Below, in pieces: positions 1 through 9,302 of a DNA stretch of 64,000 bases (the stretch's first letter is position 1; each line of letters begins with the position of its first letter). Source of the DNA: Gallionella capsiferriformans ES-2. Lineage in GTDB: Bacteria > Pseudomonadota > Gammaproteobacteria > Burkholderiales > Gallionellaceae. The DNA lies in NCBI RefSeq assembly GCF_000145255.1, contig NC_014394.1, forward strand, positions 62,001-126,000, written 5' to 3'. The position numbers and the translations under genes were made by a program. The notes under the pieces are model-generated. The model was not told the DNA's origin and did not search any database. It saw only the letters and a program-made list of their open reading frames with translations.

Positions 1-441
1 GTGCTTGAACGTGTGCGTTCGGTCGTGATGGCCGAGGTGCCGGAAGGCTTGAAGATTCAGCGCGATTACGACATCAGTCTACCCGCGCTGGTCGGGGACA
101 AGGAGCAATTGATACAGGTGATCCTCAACATCGTGCGCAATGCCGTACAAGCGATGCACGGGCAGGGCAGGATTATTTTGCGCACCCGCATTGCGCGTCA
201 GGTTACGCTGTTCAAACAGCGCCATCGGCTGGCGGTGATGGTGCAGATCATCGATAACGGCCCGGGGATACTGCCCGAATTGCGCGATAAAATATTTTAT
301 CCGTTGGTGTCCGGGCGAGCTGACGGGCATGGATTGGGTTTGACGCTGGCACAGGATTTCATCAGCCAGCATCATGGCACGATAGAATTCGAAAGTGAGC
401 CCGGATGCACGCGATTCACGGTGATGCTCCCCTTGCCGTAA
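1..441 (+). CDS. glnL: Nitrogen regulation sensor kinase NtrB, C-terminal part (partial)
   Basis: This is the 3' end of a histidine kinase whose start lies left of the window; the GTG at base 1 is probably internal. The visible 146 residues are the HATPase_c domain: an N-box (NIVRNAVQAM), the G1 box (DNGPGI) and the glycine-rich ATP lid (GHGLGLTLA). The kinase type and the gene 71 bases downstream, a clear NtrC, identify it as NtrB/GlnL, which phosphorylates NtrC when nitrogen is short and is switched by PII. The dimerisation/phosphoacceptor and PAS parts are not visible, so the name rests partly on the neighbour. Confidence 0.88.
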   Translation: MLERVRSVVMAEVPEGLKIQRDYDISLPALVGDKEQLIQVILNIVRNAVQAMHGQGRIILRTRIARQVTLFKQRHRLAVMVQIIDNGPGILPELRDKIFYPLVSGRADGHGLGLTLAQDFISQHHGTIEFESEPGCTRFTVMLPLP

Positions 442-512
442 AGTTCGGCAGTGTGAGCGGTAAACTAATGTAACCATCTGAAAAATAAATAATTCTATTG
501 ATCGAGCACCTT

Positions 513-1910
513 ATGAAACCTGTCTGGATAATTGACGACGATCGCTCGATACGCTGGGTGCTGGAAAAATCCCTTGCGCGGGCCAACATTGAATTCGAGA
601 GTTTTCAATCTGCGGATGATGCGCAACGCGCCCTGAGCCATGACATGCCACAAGTTGTGGTGAGCGATATTCGCATGCCGGGCATTTCCGGGCTGGATTT
701 TTTGCAGACGTTGCACGAACGTCATCCGCTGATTCCGGTCATCATCATGACTGCCTATTCCGATCTGGAAAGCGCCGTTTCAGCCTTTCAGGGCGGGGCA
801 TTTGAATATTTGCCCAAACCGTTCGATATCAACCATGCGGTTGACCTGATACGTCGCGCACTTGAACAAAGCCGTCGTAAATCAGCCGAAATAGGCCAGA
901 TTGACGTTGTTGCCGATATTCTGGGGCATGCACCGGCCATGCAGGATGTGTTTCGTGCTATTGGACGGCTGTCACAATCTCACGCGACGGTACTGATCAA
1001 CGGAGAGTCAGGAACCGGCAAGGAGTTGGTTGCGCGCGCGTTGCACCGACATAGTCCGCGTGCTGAAAAACCCTTCATTGCGATCAATACAGCAGCCATT
1101 CCTAAGGATTTGCTTGAGTCCGAATTGTTTGGGCATGAGCGCGGTGCTTTTACGGGCGCGGCCGCTGTCCGGCACGGTCGTTTCGAACAGGCCGAGGGCG
1201 GTACGCTGTTTCTCGATGAAATCGGTGATATGCCATCGGAGTTGCAAACCCGTTTGCTGCGCGTTTTGTCGGATGGCAACTATTACCGGGTAGGCGGGCA
1301 TCAGCCGATCAAGGCAAATGTGCGCATCATCACCGCGACGCACCAGAATCTCGAAGAGCGCGTCAAGTTGGGATTGTTCCGTGAGGATCTGTTTCACAGG
1401 CTGAACGTGATACGTCTGCGCCTGCCACCCTTACGCGAGCGCAGCGAAGATATTCCATTACTGGCGAAATTTTTTCTGCAAAAAAGTGCGCAAGAATTGG
1501 CTGTGGAATGTAAACAGTTTGGCGAGGCCACTTTGCAGCACTTGAGCGCGCAAGACTTCCCCGGCAACGTCCGTCAACTGGAAAACCTGTGCCACTGGCT
1601 GACCGTGATGACGCCGTCCCAGGTAATCGAAATCGCCGATCTGCCGCCCGAATGGAGAGAGAATGAAAGCGCGGTGGAAAAATCCGGCGACTGGAGCTCA
1701 GTGCTGGCAGGTCAGGTTGAGGCGGCTTTGCAACGCGGAGATGAAAGCATTATGGATCGCTTTGTCGCGCAGTTCGAACGCACGCTGATATTGCAGGCGT
1801 TGCAGCATACCAACGGGCGGCGGATTGAAGCTGCCACGCTGCTTGGCATTGGACGAAACACCCTGACGCGCAAGATACAGGAGTTGGGACTGGACGAACA
1901 GGAGGCATAA
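513..1910 (+). CDS. glnG: Nitrogen regulation response regulator NtrC (sigma-54 activator)
   Basis: A 465-residue three-domain NtrC. The receiver domain has acidic residues at 8-10 and the phosphoacceptor Asp52 (VVSDIRMPG). The central AAA+ domain has Walker A GESGTGKE, the sigma-54 contact loop GAFTGA and a Walker B (TLFLDEIGDM); a Fis-type helix-turn-helix closes the protein (RIEAATLLGIGRNTLTRKIQEL). I chose the ATG at 513, which gives the usual MKPVWIIDDD start; an upstream TTG at 498 is open but unlikely. It follows ntrB and should activate sigma-54 promoters under nitrogen limitation. Matching promoter and enhancer elements occur before the glnK-amtB operon and at three other places in this window. 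Confidence 0.97.
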   Translation: MKPVWIIDDDRSIRWVLEKSLARANIEFESFQSADDAQRALSHDMPQVVVSDIRMPGISGLDFLQTLHERHPLIPVIIMTAYSDLESAVSAFQGGAFEYLPKPFDINHAVDLIRRALEQSRRKSAEIGQIDVVADILGHAPAMQDVFRAIGRLSQSHATVLINGESGTGKELVARALHRHSPRAEKPFIAINTAAIPKDLLESELFGHERGAFTGAAAVRHGRFEQAEGGTLFLDEIGDMPSELQTRLLRVLSDGNYYRVGGHQPIKANVRIITATHQNLEERVKLGLFREDLFHRLNVIRLRLPPLRERSEDIPLLAKFFLQKSAQELAVECKQFGEATLQHLSAQDFPGNVRQLENLCHWLTVMTPSQVIEIADLPPEWRENESAVEKSGDWSSVLAGQVEAALQRGDESIMDRFVAQFERTLILQALQHTNGRRIEAATLLGIGRNTLTRKIQELGLDEQEA

Positions 1911-1993
1911 CTTGGTGGTTGTTTTTGGTGTGCAGATGCGGGTTAACGGCAGTCTTATTGACGATTTATCCCGTATAGAAAATAGGAAACGAT

Positions 1994-2401
1994 ATGGAAT
2001 CTAAAATTGTTGCTGATGCTGCCCGCGCCACCCTTGATGGAAGCATCCCTTTTTCAGAAGTTGTACGCAGGTTGTTAGAAACAGGTGTTGAGTATTACCA
2101 CGTTGATTATGTGGCACTACAAAAAACTTATTACAGCGCTTCCGGCGAGGTTATTAAAACCCCGATCCATTATGACGATTTGCCGTCTGTTGCCAGTGAG
2201 TTCAATCTTGAGAAGCTTCGCGCTGCAATTTTCGACAGCCAGCAAAATGGTCAGCATTATCGCGATTTCACCAAGCGGGCTATGAATGCAGGTGTTCAGG
2301 GTTACATTGCGTTCTTGCGCGGCAAGCGTGTTACTTATTGGGGGCGTGGCGGTGACCAGCACATTGAATGGTTTCCAGGTGCAAAACCTCAAAACGCTTA
2401 A
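1994..2401 (+). CDS. DUF1398-like protein
   Basis: A 135-residue soluble protein with no signal peptide or membrane segment. Its middle (VEYYHVDYVALQKTYYSASGE) and C-terminal part (GVQGYIAFLRGKRVTYWGRGGDQHIEWFPG) resemble the DUF1398/YbcV family of unknown function; I recognise this by eye only. An AGGAAACG ribosome site precedes the ATG. It lies 83 bases after ntrC on the same strand, but the gap holds enough sequence for its own promoter and nothing ties it to nitrogen control. The next 292 bases, to the following gene, show no further gene that I can support. Confidence 0.72.
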   Translation: MESKIVADAARATLDGSIPFSEVVRRLLETGVEYYHVDYVALQKTYYSASGEVIKTPIHYDDLPSVASEFNLEKLRAAIFDSQQNGQHYRDFTKRAMNAGVQGYIAFLRGKRVTYWGRGGDQHIEWFPGAKPQNA

Positions 2402-2693
2402 CATAGCGCGCAAATGCTACGGTTGCAGGCGCGCCCGGCCTTTAGTTGTACGTCTGTTTTGTCTCGATTCGTGTTTTTCAGCCCCTCGAATTTCTGTCGG
2501 CAAGCAGGCTTTCTGGGTTAGCCTAACGATACCACGGGTGGGAAATTTTTAAGTGCAGGTGTAAGGCCGTGTATTATGCAGCCTGATTTTAGCTGGGTTC
2601 TGCTGGCATCGGTCAGGAAAGCTTGCGGTGAAGGCTGTGAGCATCCTGTTTGAGTCGTATGCAGTTCTACCAAAAAGCGGGAGGAAGTTGGTT

Positions 2694-3005
2694 ATGGAAA
2701 TAAAATTTTCGACTGAAATAATTAGCAGGATTCTCGAACAATCAATGCTTTATCAATGTGCTTGTCCAGCACAGGTTTGCAAAAACATCAACGAGCAGCG
2801 GGCTTTGTACGTTTATCAGCAGAACTGCATTAACATGACGGATACTGACCGTGCCGTGCATAAGTGCATCGCCGATGCGGTGATGCAAAGCCATGCCGCA
2901 ATGGAAGCTTGTCTTGAGGTTGTTCTGCGCCTGGAAGGGTGGGATTTAACGACCTATGAAATGCCGGAGAATTTAAAAAAAATGCTTCTTAAGCAGTTTG
3001 AATAG
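2694..3005 (+). CDS. Small cysteine-containing protein of unknown function
   Basis: A 103-residue protein that I do not recognise. The ATG at 2694 has a good site (GGGAGGA) upstream, better than the earlier in-frame start at 2628. Near residues 19-26 it has a compact cysteine cluster (CACPAQVC), and further single cysteines follow (QNCI, HKCIA, EACLE), six in all, a number suggestive of metal or redox chemistry. There is no signal peptide or membrane segment; the second half is predicted mostly helical. It stands alone between ntrC-side genes and the convergent mpl. Codon use and the ribosome site support it being real; the function is open. Confidence 0.7.
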   Translation: MEIKFSTEIISRILEQSMLYQCACPAQVCKNINEQRALYVYQQNCINMTDTDRAVHKCIADAVMQSHAAMEACLEVVLRLEGWDLTTYEMPENLKKMLLKQFE

Positions 3006-3114
3006 TGGTCAGATGCAATGCGTCCCAGTTCAATTGTAGGACATTAGTCGCCGCCGTAAAAGGGATTGCTGAGTAAGGAATGCCTGCCGCAAAGCAGGCA
3101 TTCAAGTATGCGCA

Positions 3115-4455
3115 CTACGCCAATTTTTTGAGCAGTTTGTCGTGTATGCCGCCGAATCCGCCGTTACTCATCACCAGAATATGGTCGCCTGGCATGGCTG
3201 ATTTGGCAATGACGTCGATCAGCGTGTCGAGATCGTCGATCACCACAGCCTTGTCGCCCATCACGGCCAGCGCGCTCTTGGCATCCCAGCCCAGATTTCC
3301 AGAATAGCAGAACACCTGATCGGCATCCTTTAAGCTGCCGGGCAATGCGTCCTTCATGACGCCCAGCTTCATCGTGTTTGAGCGCGGTTCCAGTACGGCC
3401 AAGATGCGCGCAGCCCCCACCTTGTGACGCAGGCCCGCAACCGTGGTATCGATGGCGGTCGGGTGATGGGCGAAATCATCATAAACGGTGATGCCGTTGA
3501 CGATGCCCTTCACTTCCATGCGCCGCTTGACGTTTTTGAATTCGCTTAATGCCGCCAGCCCAAGGGCTACCGGAACGCCGGCATGGCGCGCGGCGGCCAA
3601 GGCTGCCAGTGCGTTCATCCTGTTGTGTTCACCCAGCAATTCCCATTTAAGTTCGCCTTGTGCAACGCCATTCAGTGTTACTTGGTTGCCGGTGTCGATG
3701 TTCCAGCCGGTGTCGCCGCCGAACGCCTCTACCGGCGTCCAGCAACCGCGCTCGATGACGCGCTGCAACGCCGCTTCGCGTCCATTTGAGACTACTAGGC
3801 CGTTGCCGGGTACGGTGCGCACCAGATGGTGAAACTGGGTTTCGATTGCAAAGAGGTCGGCAAAAATATCCGCGTGATCGAATTCAAGGTTGTTTAAAAT
3901 CGCAGTGCGCGGATGGTAATGCACGAATTTGGAGCGCTTGTCGAAAAAGGCCGTGTCGTATTCGTCGGCCTCGATGACGAAAAAGGGCGATTCGGTGATG
4001 CGTGCCGAGATGTCGAAATTCTGCGGCACCCCGCCGATCAGAAAGCCGGGATTAAGCCCTGCATGTTCCAGTATCCAAGCGAGCATTGAGGCTGTGGTGG
4101 TTTTGCCGTGCGTGCCCGCCACGCCCAGTACCCAGCGATCTCTGAGCAGCGTGTCAGACAGCCACTGCGGGCCTGAGACATAGGGCAGGTTGCGGTTGAG
4201 AATTTCTTCCATCAGCAGATTGCCGCGCGTAACGACATTGCCGATGACGTAGATATCCGGGTTCAGTTCCAGCTGCTCCACGCCAAAGCCTGTGATCAGT
4301 TCTATGTCTTGCGCCTCCAGCTGCGTGCTCATCGGCGGATAGACGTTGGTATCGCACCCCGTGACGCGGAAGCCCGATTGTTTGGCGATCGCCGCGATGC
4401 CGCCCATGAACGTGCCGCAGATGCCGAGGATATGGATATGTGTTGGTTTGCTCAT
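3115..4455 (-). CDS. mpl: UDP-N-acetylmuramate:L-alanyl-gamma-D-glutamyl-meso-diaminopimelate ligase (Mpl)
   Basis: A 446-residue Mur-ligase-family enzyme that recycles murein tripeptide onto UDP-MurNAc in the cytoplasm. The N-terminal Rossmann part has HILGICGTFMGGIAAIA, typical of Mpl rather than MurC; the ATP loop is GVAGTHGKTTTASM; the central metal/substrate motifs are EADEYDTAFFDKRSKF and NNLEFDHADIF; the C-terminal domain has YDDFAHHPTAI. I chose the ATG at 4455; the open frame extends three codons to a TTG. It begins 5 bases after the DUF486 stop, so the two are probably co-transcribed. Confidence 0.95.
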   Translation of the reverse strand: MSKPTHIHILGICGTFMGGIAAIAKQSGFRVTGCDTNVYPPMSTQLEAQDIELITGFGVEQLELNPDIYVIGNVVTRGNLLMEEILNRNLPYVSGPQWLSDTLLRDRWVLGVAGTHGKTTTASMLAWILEHAGLNPGFLIGGVPQNFDISARITESPFFVIEADEYDTAFFDKRSKFVHYHPRTAILNNLEFDHADIFADLFAIETQFHHLVRTVPGNGLVVSNGREAALQRVIERGCWTPVEAFGGDTGWNIDTGNQVTLNGVAQGELKWELLGEHNRMNALAALAAARHAGVPVALGLAALSEFKNVKRRMEVKGIVNGITVYDDFAHHPTAIDTTVAGLRHKVGAARILAVLEPRSNTMKLGVMKDALPGSLKDADQVFCYSGNLGWDAKSALAVMGDKAVVIDDLDTLIDVIAKSAMPGDHILVMSNGGFGGIHDKLLKKLA

Positions 4456-4460
4456 CGTTT

Positions 4461-4814
4461 TCAATTTCTAAAAATAAAATAAACCGCGCCCATCATGCAA
4501 AGCGCGGCATACAGATAGTCCCATTTTAACGGCTGGTTCATATACAGTACCGCAAACGGTACGAATACGAGCAGCGTGATAACTTCCTGCAGGATTTTCA
4601 ACTGGCCGAGATTAAGCTCGCTATAGCCGATACGGTTGGCCGGCACCTGTATCAGATATTCGAACAGCGCGATGCCCCAGCTGACCAGCGCGGCCACATA
4701 CCAGGGCGATGCCGACATATTCTTCAGGTGGCCATACCACGCGAAGGTCATGAACAGGTTGGAGATGGCCAGCATCAGAATGGTGACCAGCAGCGGTTGA
4801 GAAATCAGACCCAT
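4461..4814 (-). CDS. DUF486 family small membrane protein
   Basis: A 117-residue integral membrane protein with four hydrophobic segments, ending in VYFIFRN. The pattern MTFAWYGHLK..., FEYLIQVPANRIGY and LKILQEVITLLVFVPFA is that of the DUF486 family, which is related to small drug/metabolite-type transporters; no substrate is known. Its ATG overlaps by one base the end of the upstream oxidoreductase (stop at 4814), and mpl begins just after it, so it sits inside a minus-strand operon without an obvious functional link to either neighbour. Confidence 0.88.
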   Translation of the reverse strand: MGLISQPLLVTILMLAISNLFMTFAWYGHLKNMSASPWYVAALVSWGIALFEYLIQVPANRIGYSELNLGQLKILQEVITLLVFVPFAVLYMNQPLKWDYLYAALCMMGAVYFIFRN

Positions 4815-6442
4815 CAGGTTTCTTCAGGCACCATCGCGATCGCACCGCAGGGGCATTCGGCCACGCACAAGCCGCAGCCCTTGCAGTAGTCGTAGTTAAA
4901 CTGAAATCCTTTGCCGGGCCCGAGTTTAATCACCGCGTTATCGGGGCAGACGCCGTAGCAGTTGTCGCATTCGAAACAGTTGCCGCACGATAGACAGCGG
5001 CGCGCTTCGAACAAGGCATTGGTCTCGTTAAGTCCGCCTTGAACCTCATCGAAACTGGTCTGGCGACGGATGATATCGAGCATCGGCCGTACGGTCTTGT
5101 CAGCATCGGAGTAATACCACGGGTTGAGCTTGTCGAAGGTAGCGATCTCAGGCTTGGGGGCGGGGGTGAAACTCGCGCCATGTAGCCAGGCATCAATGTG
5201 GCGCGCAGCCTTTTTGCCATGTCCTACTGCCACGGTGACGGTGCGCTCGGACGGCACCATGTCACCGCCCGCGAAGATGCCGGGGTGACCGGTCATCATG
5301 TTGTTTGAAACCTGCACCGTGCCGTTGATGATCTCAAGGCCGGATACGCCTTCAAGCAAGGATAGATCGACGTCCTGACCCAGCGCGAGCACCAGTGAAT
5401 CGGCTTCCATGGTCTCGAATTCTCCGGTCGGCTGCGGCACGCCCTGTTCGTCCAGCTCCATTTTTTCAACGGTCAGACTGCCTACCTCGGCCTGTTTGAT
5501 TGTGGACAGCCACTTGATCATCACGCCTTCTTGCAGCGCTTCTTCCACTTCGAAATCATGTGCGGGCATTTTCTCGCGGGTGCGGCGATAGACGATGATG
5601 GCTTCTGTCGCTCCAAGACGCTTCGCGGTGCGCGCCACGTCAATCGCGGTGTTGCCGCCGCCATATACCACCACGCGGCGACCTAGCATCGGTTTGTCTT
5701 CACCTTCCATTGAACGCAGCACTGAGACGGCATCGACGATGTGCGCGGCATCCCCGGACGGGATATAGGTGCGTTTGGCGATATGTGCCCCGACCGCTAA
5801 AAATGCCGCATCGAAATGGCCGTCTTGCATGCTTTGTTCGATATTTTCGATGCGGGTGTTCAGTTTTAACGTTACGCCCAAATCGAGTATGCGCTGAACT
5901 TCGGCGTCCAGTACGAACCTTGGCAGCCGGTATTTCGGGATCCCGAAACGCATCATGCCGCCAGCCTGCGGGCCGGCTTCGTGGATTTCCACGCAATGTC
6001 CCGCGCGCGTCAGATGGTAGGCCGCTGACAAACCGGAGGGCCCGGCTCCTACAACCAGTACGCGTTTACCTGTTGCGGCCTGAGGTGCGTCGAATTTCCA
6101 GCCCTGCTTGATCGCTTCGTCCCCCAAAAAACGTTCTACGGAATTGATGCCGACTGAACTGTCGAGCTGGCCGCGATTGCACGCATTCTCGCAAGGGTGG
6201 TAGCACACGCGTCCCATGACGGCGGGAAGCGGATTGTCTTGCACCAGCACGCGCCAGGCCTGTTCGTAGTCGCCTGATTCGGCGTGGAACAGCCAGCCCT
6301 GAATGTTTTCGCCCGCAGGACACGCGTTGTTGCAGGGTGGCAGGCGGTTAAGATAGACAGGGCGCTCGGTGCGCCAGGTGCCGGTCAGGTTGGCAAGCGA
6401 AGTGCCGGGTTTTAAGGTGATTGCAAAAGGTCGGTTGGACAT
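4814..6442 (-). CDS. GltD-like NAD(P)-binding flavoprotein with C-terminal 2x[4Fe-4S] ferredoxin domain, partner of pyruvate:ferredoxin oxidoreductase
   Basis: A 542-residue protein. The N-terminal part has the cysteine motifs of the glutamate-synthase small-subunit family (CNNACPAG at about 37-44, VCYHPCENACNRG), then a FAD site (VLVVGAGPSGLSAAYHL) and an NAD(P) site (VVVYGGGNTAIDVARTA). The C-terminus adds two clustered cysteine motifs (CLSCGNCFECDNCYGVCP and CKGCGLCVAECPCGAI). I chose the ATG at 6442, which has GGAGGG upstream and starts one base after the porB stop. The tight spacing with porB/porA/porG suggests it carries electrons between the oxidoreductase and NAD(P)H, taking the place of a separate delta ferredoxin subunit. 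The electron acceptor is inferred. Confidence 0.88.
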   Translation of the reverse strand: MSNRPFAITLKPGTSLANLTGTWRTERPVYLNRLPPCNNACPAGENIQGWLFHAESGDYEQAWRVLVQDNPLPAVMGRVCYHPCENACNRGQLDSSVGINSVERFLGDEAIKQGWKFDAPQAATGKRVLVVGAGPSGLSAAYHLTRAGHCVEIHEAGPQAGGMMRFGIPKYRLPRFVLDAEVQRILDLGVTLKLNTRIENIEQSMQDGHFDAAFLAVGAHIAKRTYIPSGDAAHIVDAVSVLRSMEGEDKPMLGRRVVVYGGGNTAIDVARTAKRLGATEAIIVYRRTREKMPAHDFEVEEALQEGVMIKWLSTIKQAEVGSLTVEKMELDEQGVPQPTGEFETMEADSLVLALGQDVDLSLLEGVSGLEIINGTVQVSNNMMTGHPGIFAGGDMVPSERTVTVAVGHGKKAARHIDAWLHGASFTPAPKPEIATFDKLNPWYYSDADKTVRPMLDIIRRQTSFDEVQGGLNETNALFEARRCLSCGNCFECDNCYGVCPDNAVIKLGPGKGFQFNYDYCKGCGLCVAECPCGAIAMVPEET

Positions 6443-6443
6443 G

Positions 6444-7445
6444 TCAGTTCCCTCCTTCTTCGAGCAATCCGTACTTGCGGATGTTGCGGTCGGCAATCGC
6501 CTGAATACGTGCCACGGTTTCGGGGTGTGGCGTCTTGCCGAACAAATGTGCAAAACGCTTTTGCGGCTTTAGATAGTCTTCCACGGCAACCTGATGGCGG
6601 ATTTTCGATACGCCCGTGACCTCGCCATGTTCGGCTTCGAACACCGGGAACAGGCCGCACTCTTTGGCCAGTCGCGCGATGCGGATGGTGTCGGCAGAGG
6701 CGGTGCCCCAGCCTAAAGGACAGGGCACGGACAGATGAATGTAGCGCGCGCCACGTATGGTCATGGCGCGTCGCACTTTGTATTCCAGATCGCGCAAGTC
6801 AGCGACGGTGGCGGTGGCAACATAAGGAATACCGTGCGCCATCGCGATTTCAGGCAGGTTCTTGCCCTGTCCGAAGAGGTTGCCGGGTTCTGCGCCTACC
6901 GGCATGGTGGTGGCGGTGCGGGCGGCAGGTGGCGTCGCGCTCGATCGTTGCACACCGGTGTTCATGTAGGCCTCGTTGTCGTAGCAGATATACAGCACAT
7001 CGTCGTTGCGCTCGAACATCCCGGACAGACAGCCAAAACCGATGTCCGTCGTGCTGCCATCACCACCTTGCGCCACCACGCGCACCTCAGTGCGCCCCTT
7101 TACTTTCATTGCTGCGGCGACCCCGGTTGCAACCGCCGGCGCATTGCCGAACAGCGAATGGATCCACGGCACCTGCCATGAGGATTCAGGGTAGGGCGTT
7201 GAGAAAACCTCCAGACAGCCAGTGGCATTCACGGCAATGAGTTGATTGTTACTCCCGGCCATCGCAGCATCAATCGCGTAGCGTGCACCGAGCGCTTCGC
7301 CGCACCCTTGACAAGCGCGGTGACCGGAGTTGATTGAATTGCTGCGTAACTCGCCGGCTTGCACGCTGCGCTCCGTGTCGGAGAGCAGACGGTTGCCGAC
7401 GGTGTAGGTGCCGGTCTGATAGAATTTTACTGGTTGAAATCCCAC
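6444..7445 (-). CDS. porB: Pyruvate:ferredoxin oxidoreductase, beta (thiamine diphosphate) subunit
   Basis: A 333-residue subunit. The motif HRACQGCGEALGARYA near residue 45 and NATGCLEVFSTPYP are typical of the POR beta chain, and GDGSTTDIGFGCLSGMFERNDDVLYICYDNEAYMNTG contains the thiamine diphosphate binding GDG...N motif and the usual YDNEAYMNTG. The start is a GTG at 7445 with AAGGAG upstream; the longer open frame to 7562 runs into porA and is not used. It lies 10 bases after porA and 1 base before the flavoprotein gene. With porA and porG it makes a reversible pyruvate/acetyl-CoA + CO2 enzyme. Confidence 0.93.
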   Translation of the reverse strand: MGFQPVKFYQTGTYTVGNRLLSDTERSVQAGELRSNSINSGHRACQGCGEALGARYAIDAAMAGSNNQLIAVNATGCLEVFSTPYPESSWQVPWIHSLFGNAPAVATGVAAAMKVKGRTEVRVVAQGGDGSTTDIGFGCLSGMFERNDDVLYICYDNEAYMNTGVQRSSATPPAARTATTMPVGAEPGNLFGQGKNLPEIAMAHGIPYVATATVADLRDLEYKVRRAMTIRGARYIHLSVPCPLGWGTASADTIRIARLAKECGLFPVFEAEHGEVTGVSKIRHQVAVEDYLKPQKRFAHLFGKTPHPETVARIQAIADRNIRKYGLLEEGGN

Positions 7446-7455
7446 GCTGATCTCC

Positions 7456-8709
7456 TTAACCGAACTTTGCTGAAACGATGCCTTTGTCGTGCAGGATGTT
7501 TTCGGCGACAGGCCCGGAGCGGCGGGTTTGTTTCTCCCGCGCCAGCTGTTTGTTAACCGCATCCCAGTCCAGATCGAGGAAGGTCACCGGCGGCAGCGTT
7601 TCGGCTTCGGCCTCTCTGAACAGTTTGTGCAGCGAGGCTTTTGTGATGGGGCGCCCCCCCAGACCCGCGATCGCGGTAAAACCTTTGAGGCCGGTGCCGG
7701 TCACTGCCATGCGCACATCGGTCGCCACGATGCCGCCCATGCCGACCGCCAGACTTTTTTCGAGTACGACAAAGCGACGGCAGTTGATCAGCGCCGCCTT
7801 GACCTGTTCCAGCGGGAAGGGGCGATAACTGATAATGCCCAGCACGCCGATTTTGTGGCCTTCTGCACGCATTTCATCCACCGTGTCTTTGATGGTGCCG
7901 AGCACCGAGCCCATGGCGATAATGATGGTGTCGGCGTCTTCCGTGCAATACGTGCGGATTAGCCCGCCGCTGTCCCGCCCGAAAATCTCGCGAAATTCGC
8001 TGGCCAGTTGCGGAATGCGCTCGATGGCTTGCATCTGTTTGGCGTGCGCAAGATAGCGCACCTCCATAAAGGCTTCGGGGCCGACCATCGCGCCGATGGA
8101 AACCGGCTCGGCAGGGTCGAGTACCTGACGCGGCTCGAACGGTGGCAGATAGGCGTCTACCTGTGCTTGCGACGGAATATCGACGCGTTCGAAGGCGTGC
8201 GTCAGGATGAAACCGTCCATGCACACCATGATCGGCATGGAGAGTTCTTCGGCCAGCCGAAACGCCTGTATGTGCAGATCAACCGCTTCCTGATTGGTCT
8301 CGGCAAACAACTGCATCCAGCCCGATTCACGCTGCGAGAGCGAGTCGGAGTGATCGTTCCAGATATTGATCGGTGCACCGATGGCACGATTGGCGACCGT
8401 CATGACAATCGGCAGCCCCAGCCCCGATGCGTTGTAGACCGCCTCTGCCATGAACAGCAGGCCTTGCGATGCGGTCGCGGTGTAGGCGCGCGCACCGGCA
8501 GCGGAAGCACCTATCGCCACCGACATGGCGGCAAATTCACTCTCGACGTTGATAAATTCGCAGGGGGTGAGTTCGCCTGATTTGACGCTCTCGCCCAGCG
8601 CCTCGACGATGTGCGTCTGCGGGGAAATCGGATAGGCGCAGATGACTTCAGGGCGGCACAGTGCGATGGCTTCGGCGACCGCTTTTGAGCCTTCAGTCTG
8701 CTTTAGCAT
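7456..8709 (-). CDS. porA: Pyruvate:ferredoxin oxidoreductase, alpha subunit
   Basis: A 417-residue alpha subunit. It starts with the pyrimidine-binding domain (GSKAVAEAIALCRPEVICAYPISPQTHI, then INVESEFAAMSVAIGASAAGARAYTATASQGL) and continues with NIWNDHSDSLSQRESGWMQLFAE, whose NIW.DHSD pattern is that of pyruvate-type rather than 2-oxoglutarate-type enzymes. Domain II follows (ADTIIIAMGSVLGTIKD, VGMGGIVATD). The ATG has AAGGAG upstream inside porG and overlaps the porG end by 17 bases, so translation is probably coupled. Pyruvate is the likely substrate; another short 2-oxoacid cannot be excluded. Confidence 0.92.
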   Translation of the reverse strand: MLKQTEGSKAVAEAIALCRPEVICAYPISPQTHIVEALGESVKSGELTPCEFINVESEFAAMSVAIGASAAGARAYTATASQGLLFMAEAVYNASGLGLPIVMTVANRAIGAPINIWNDHSDSLSQRESGWMQLFAETNQEAVDLHIQAFRLAEELSMPIMVCMDGFILTHAFERVDIPSQAQVDAYLPPFEPRQVLDPAEPVSIGAMVGPEAFMEVRYLAHAKQMQAIERIPQLASEFREIFGRDSGGLIRTYCTEDADTIIIAMGSVLGTIKDTVDEMRAEGHKIGVLGIISYRPFPLEQVKAALINCRRFVVLEKSLAVGMGGIVATDVRMAVTGTGLKGFTAIAGLGGRPITKASLHKLFREAEAETLPPVTFLDLDWDAVNKQLAREKQTRRSGPVAENILHDKGIVSAKFG

Positions 8710-9283
8710 GTGCCTGCTCCTTCATTTGTTGCTGTACCCGTTCATAGGCTTCCGTTGCGGCGGTGATGTTACCTGCAGCGATTTTGCCGGTGAACCGTTC
8801 ATTGATCGCGAGGATCACCGATTCCAAGCGAATGATGCCGGAGAGGGCTGCGAATCCCGCTAAAAGGGGGACGTTAGGGATGGGGCGTCCGACATGTTTG
8901 AGGCCAAGCTCAGAGGCCGGCAAGGTGCAGAATCGTTCAGGCTGTCGGCCTTTGACAAGTTCGGCGAGTCCCAGCGCTTCAATGCTGTGATGCGAATTGA
9001 GTAGCACGTAGCCATCGGGTTTTAATCCGGCGAACACGTCGATCTGATGCAGCAGAGTGGGATCCTGAATGATGATCGCATCGGGCTCCATGATCGGTTC
9101 ACGCAAGCGGATTTCTTTATCCGAAATCCGGCAGAAGGCCACCACCGGCGCGCCGGTGCGCTCTGAGCCGAAGCTGGGGAAGGCCTGTGCATGACGTCCT
9201 TCTTCGAATGCCGCGACGGATAACATCTCAGCAGCGGTGACGACCCCCTGTCCGCCGCGCCCGTGAACACGAATCTGGAACAT
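8693..9283 (-). CDS. porG: Pyruvate:ferredoxin oxidoreductase, gamma subunit
   Basis: A 196-residue gamma subunit beginning with the family signature MFQIRVHGRGGQGVVTAAEMLS and continuing FPSFGSERTGAPVVAFCRISD. The remainder has IQDPTLL and VGRPIPNVPLLAGFAAL, all usual for POR/KOR gamma chains. It is the first gene of the operon porG-porA-porB-flavoprotein; AGGAG lies upstream of the ATG. A near-perfect 24-base palindrome sits 20 bases upstream of the start and is a candidate operator. The DUF486 and mpl genes may be read from the same transcript. Confidence 0.92.
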   Translation of the reverse strand: MFQIRVHGRGGQGVVTAAEMLSVAAFEEGRHAQAFPSFGSERTGAPVVAFCRISDKEIRLREPIMEPDAIIIQDPTLLHQIDVFAGLKPDGYVLLNSHHSIEALGLAELVKGRQPERFCTLPASELGLKHVGRPIPNVPLLAGFAALSGIIRLESVILAINERFTGKIAAGNITAATEAYERVQQQMKEQAHAKAD

Positions 9284-9302
9284 GCGACACTCCTGTGTAT
9301 TG

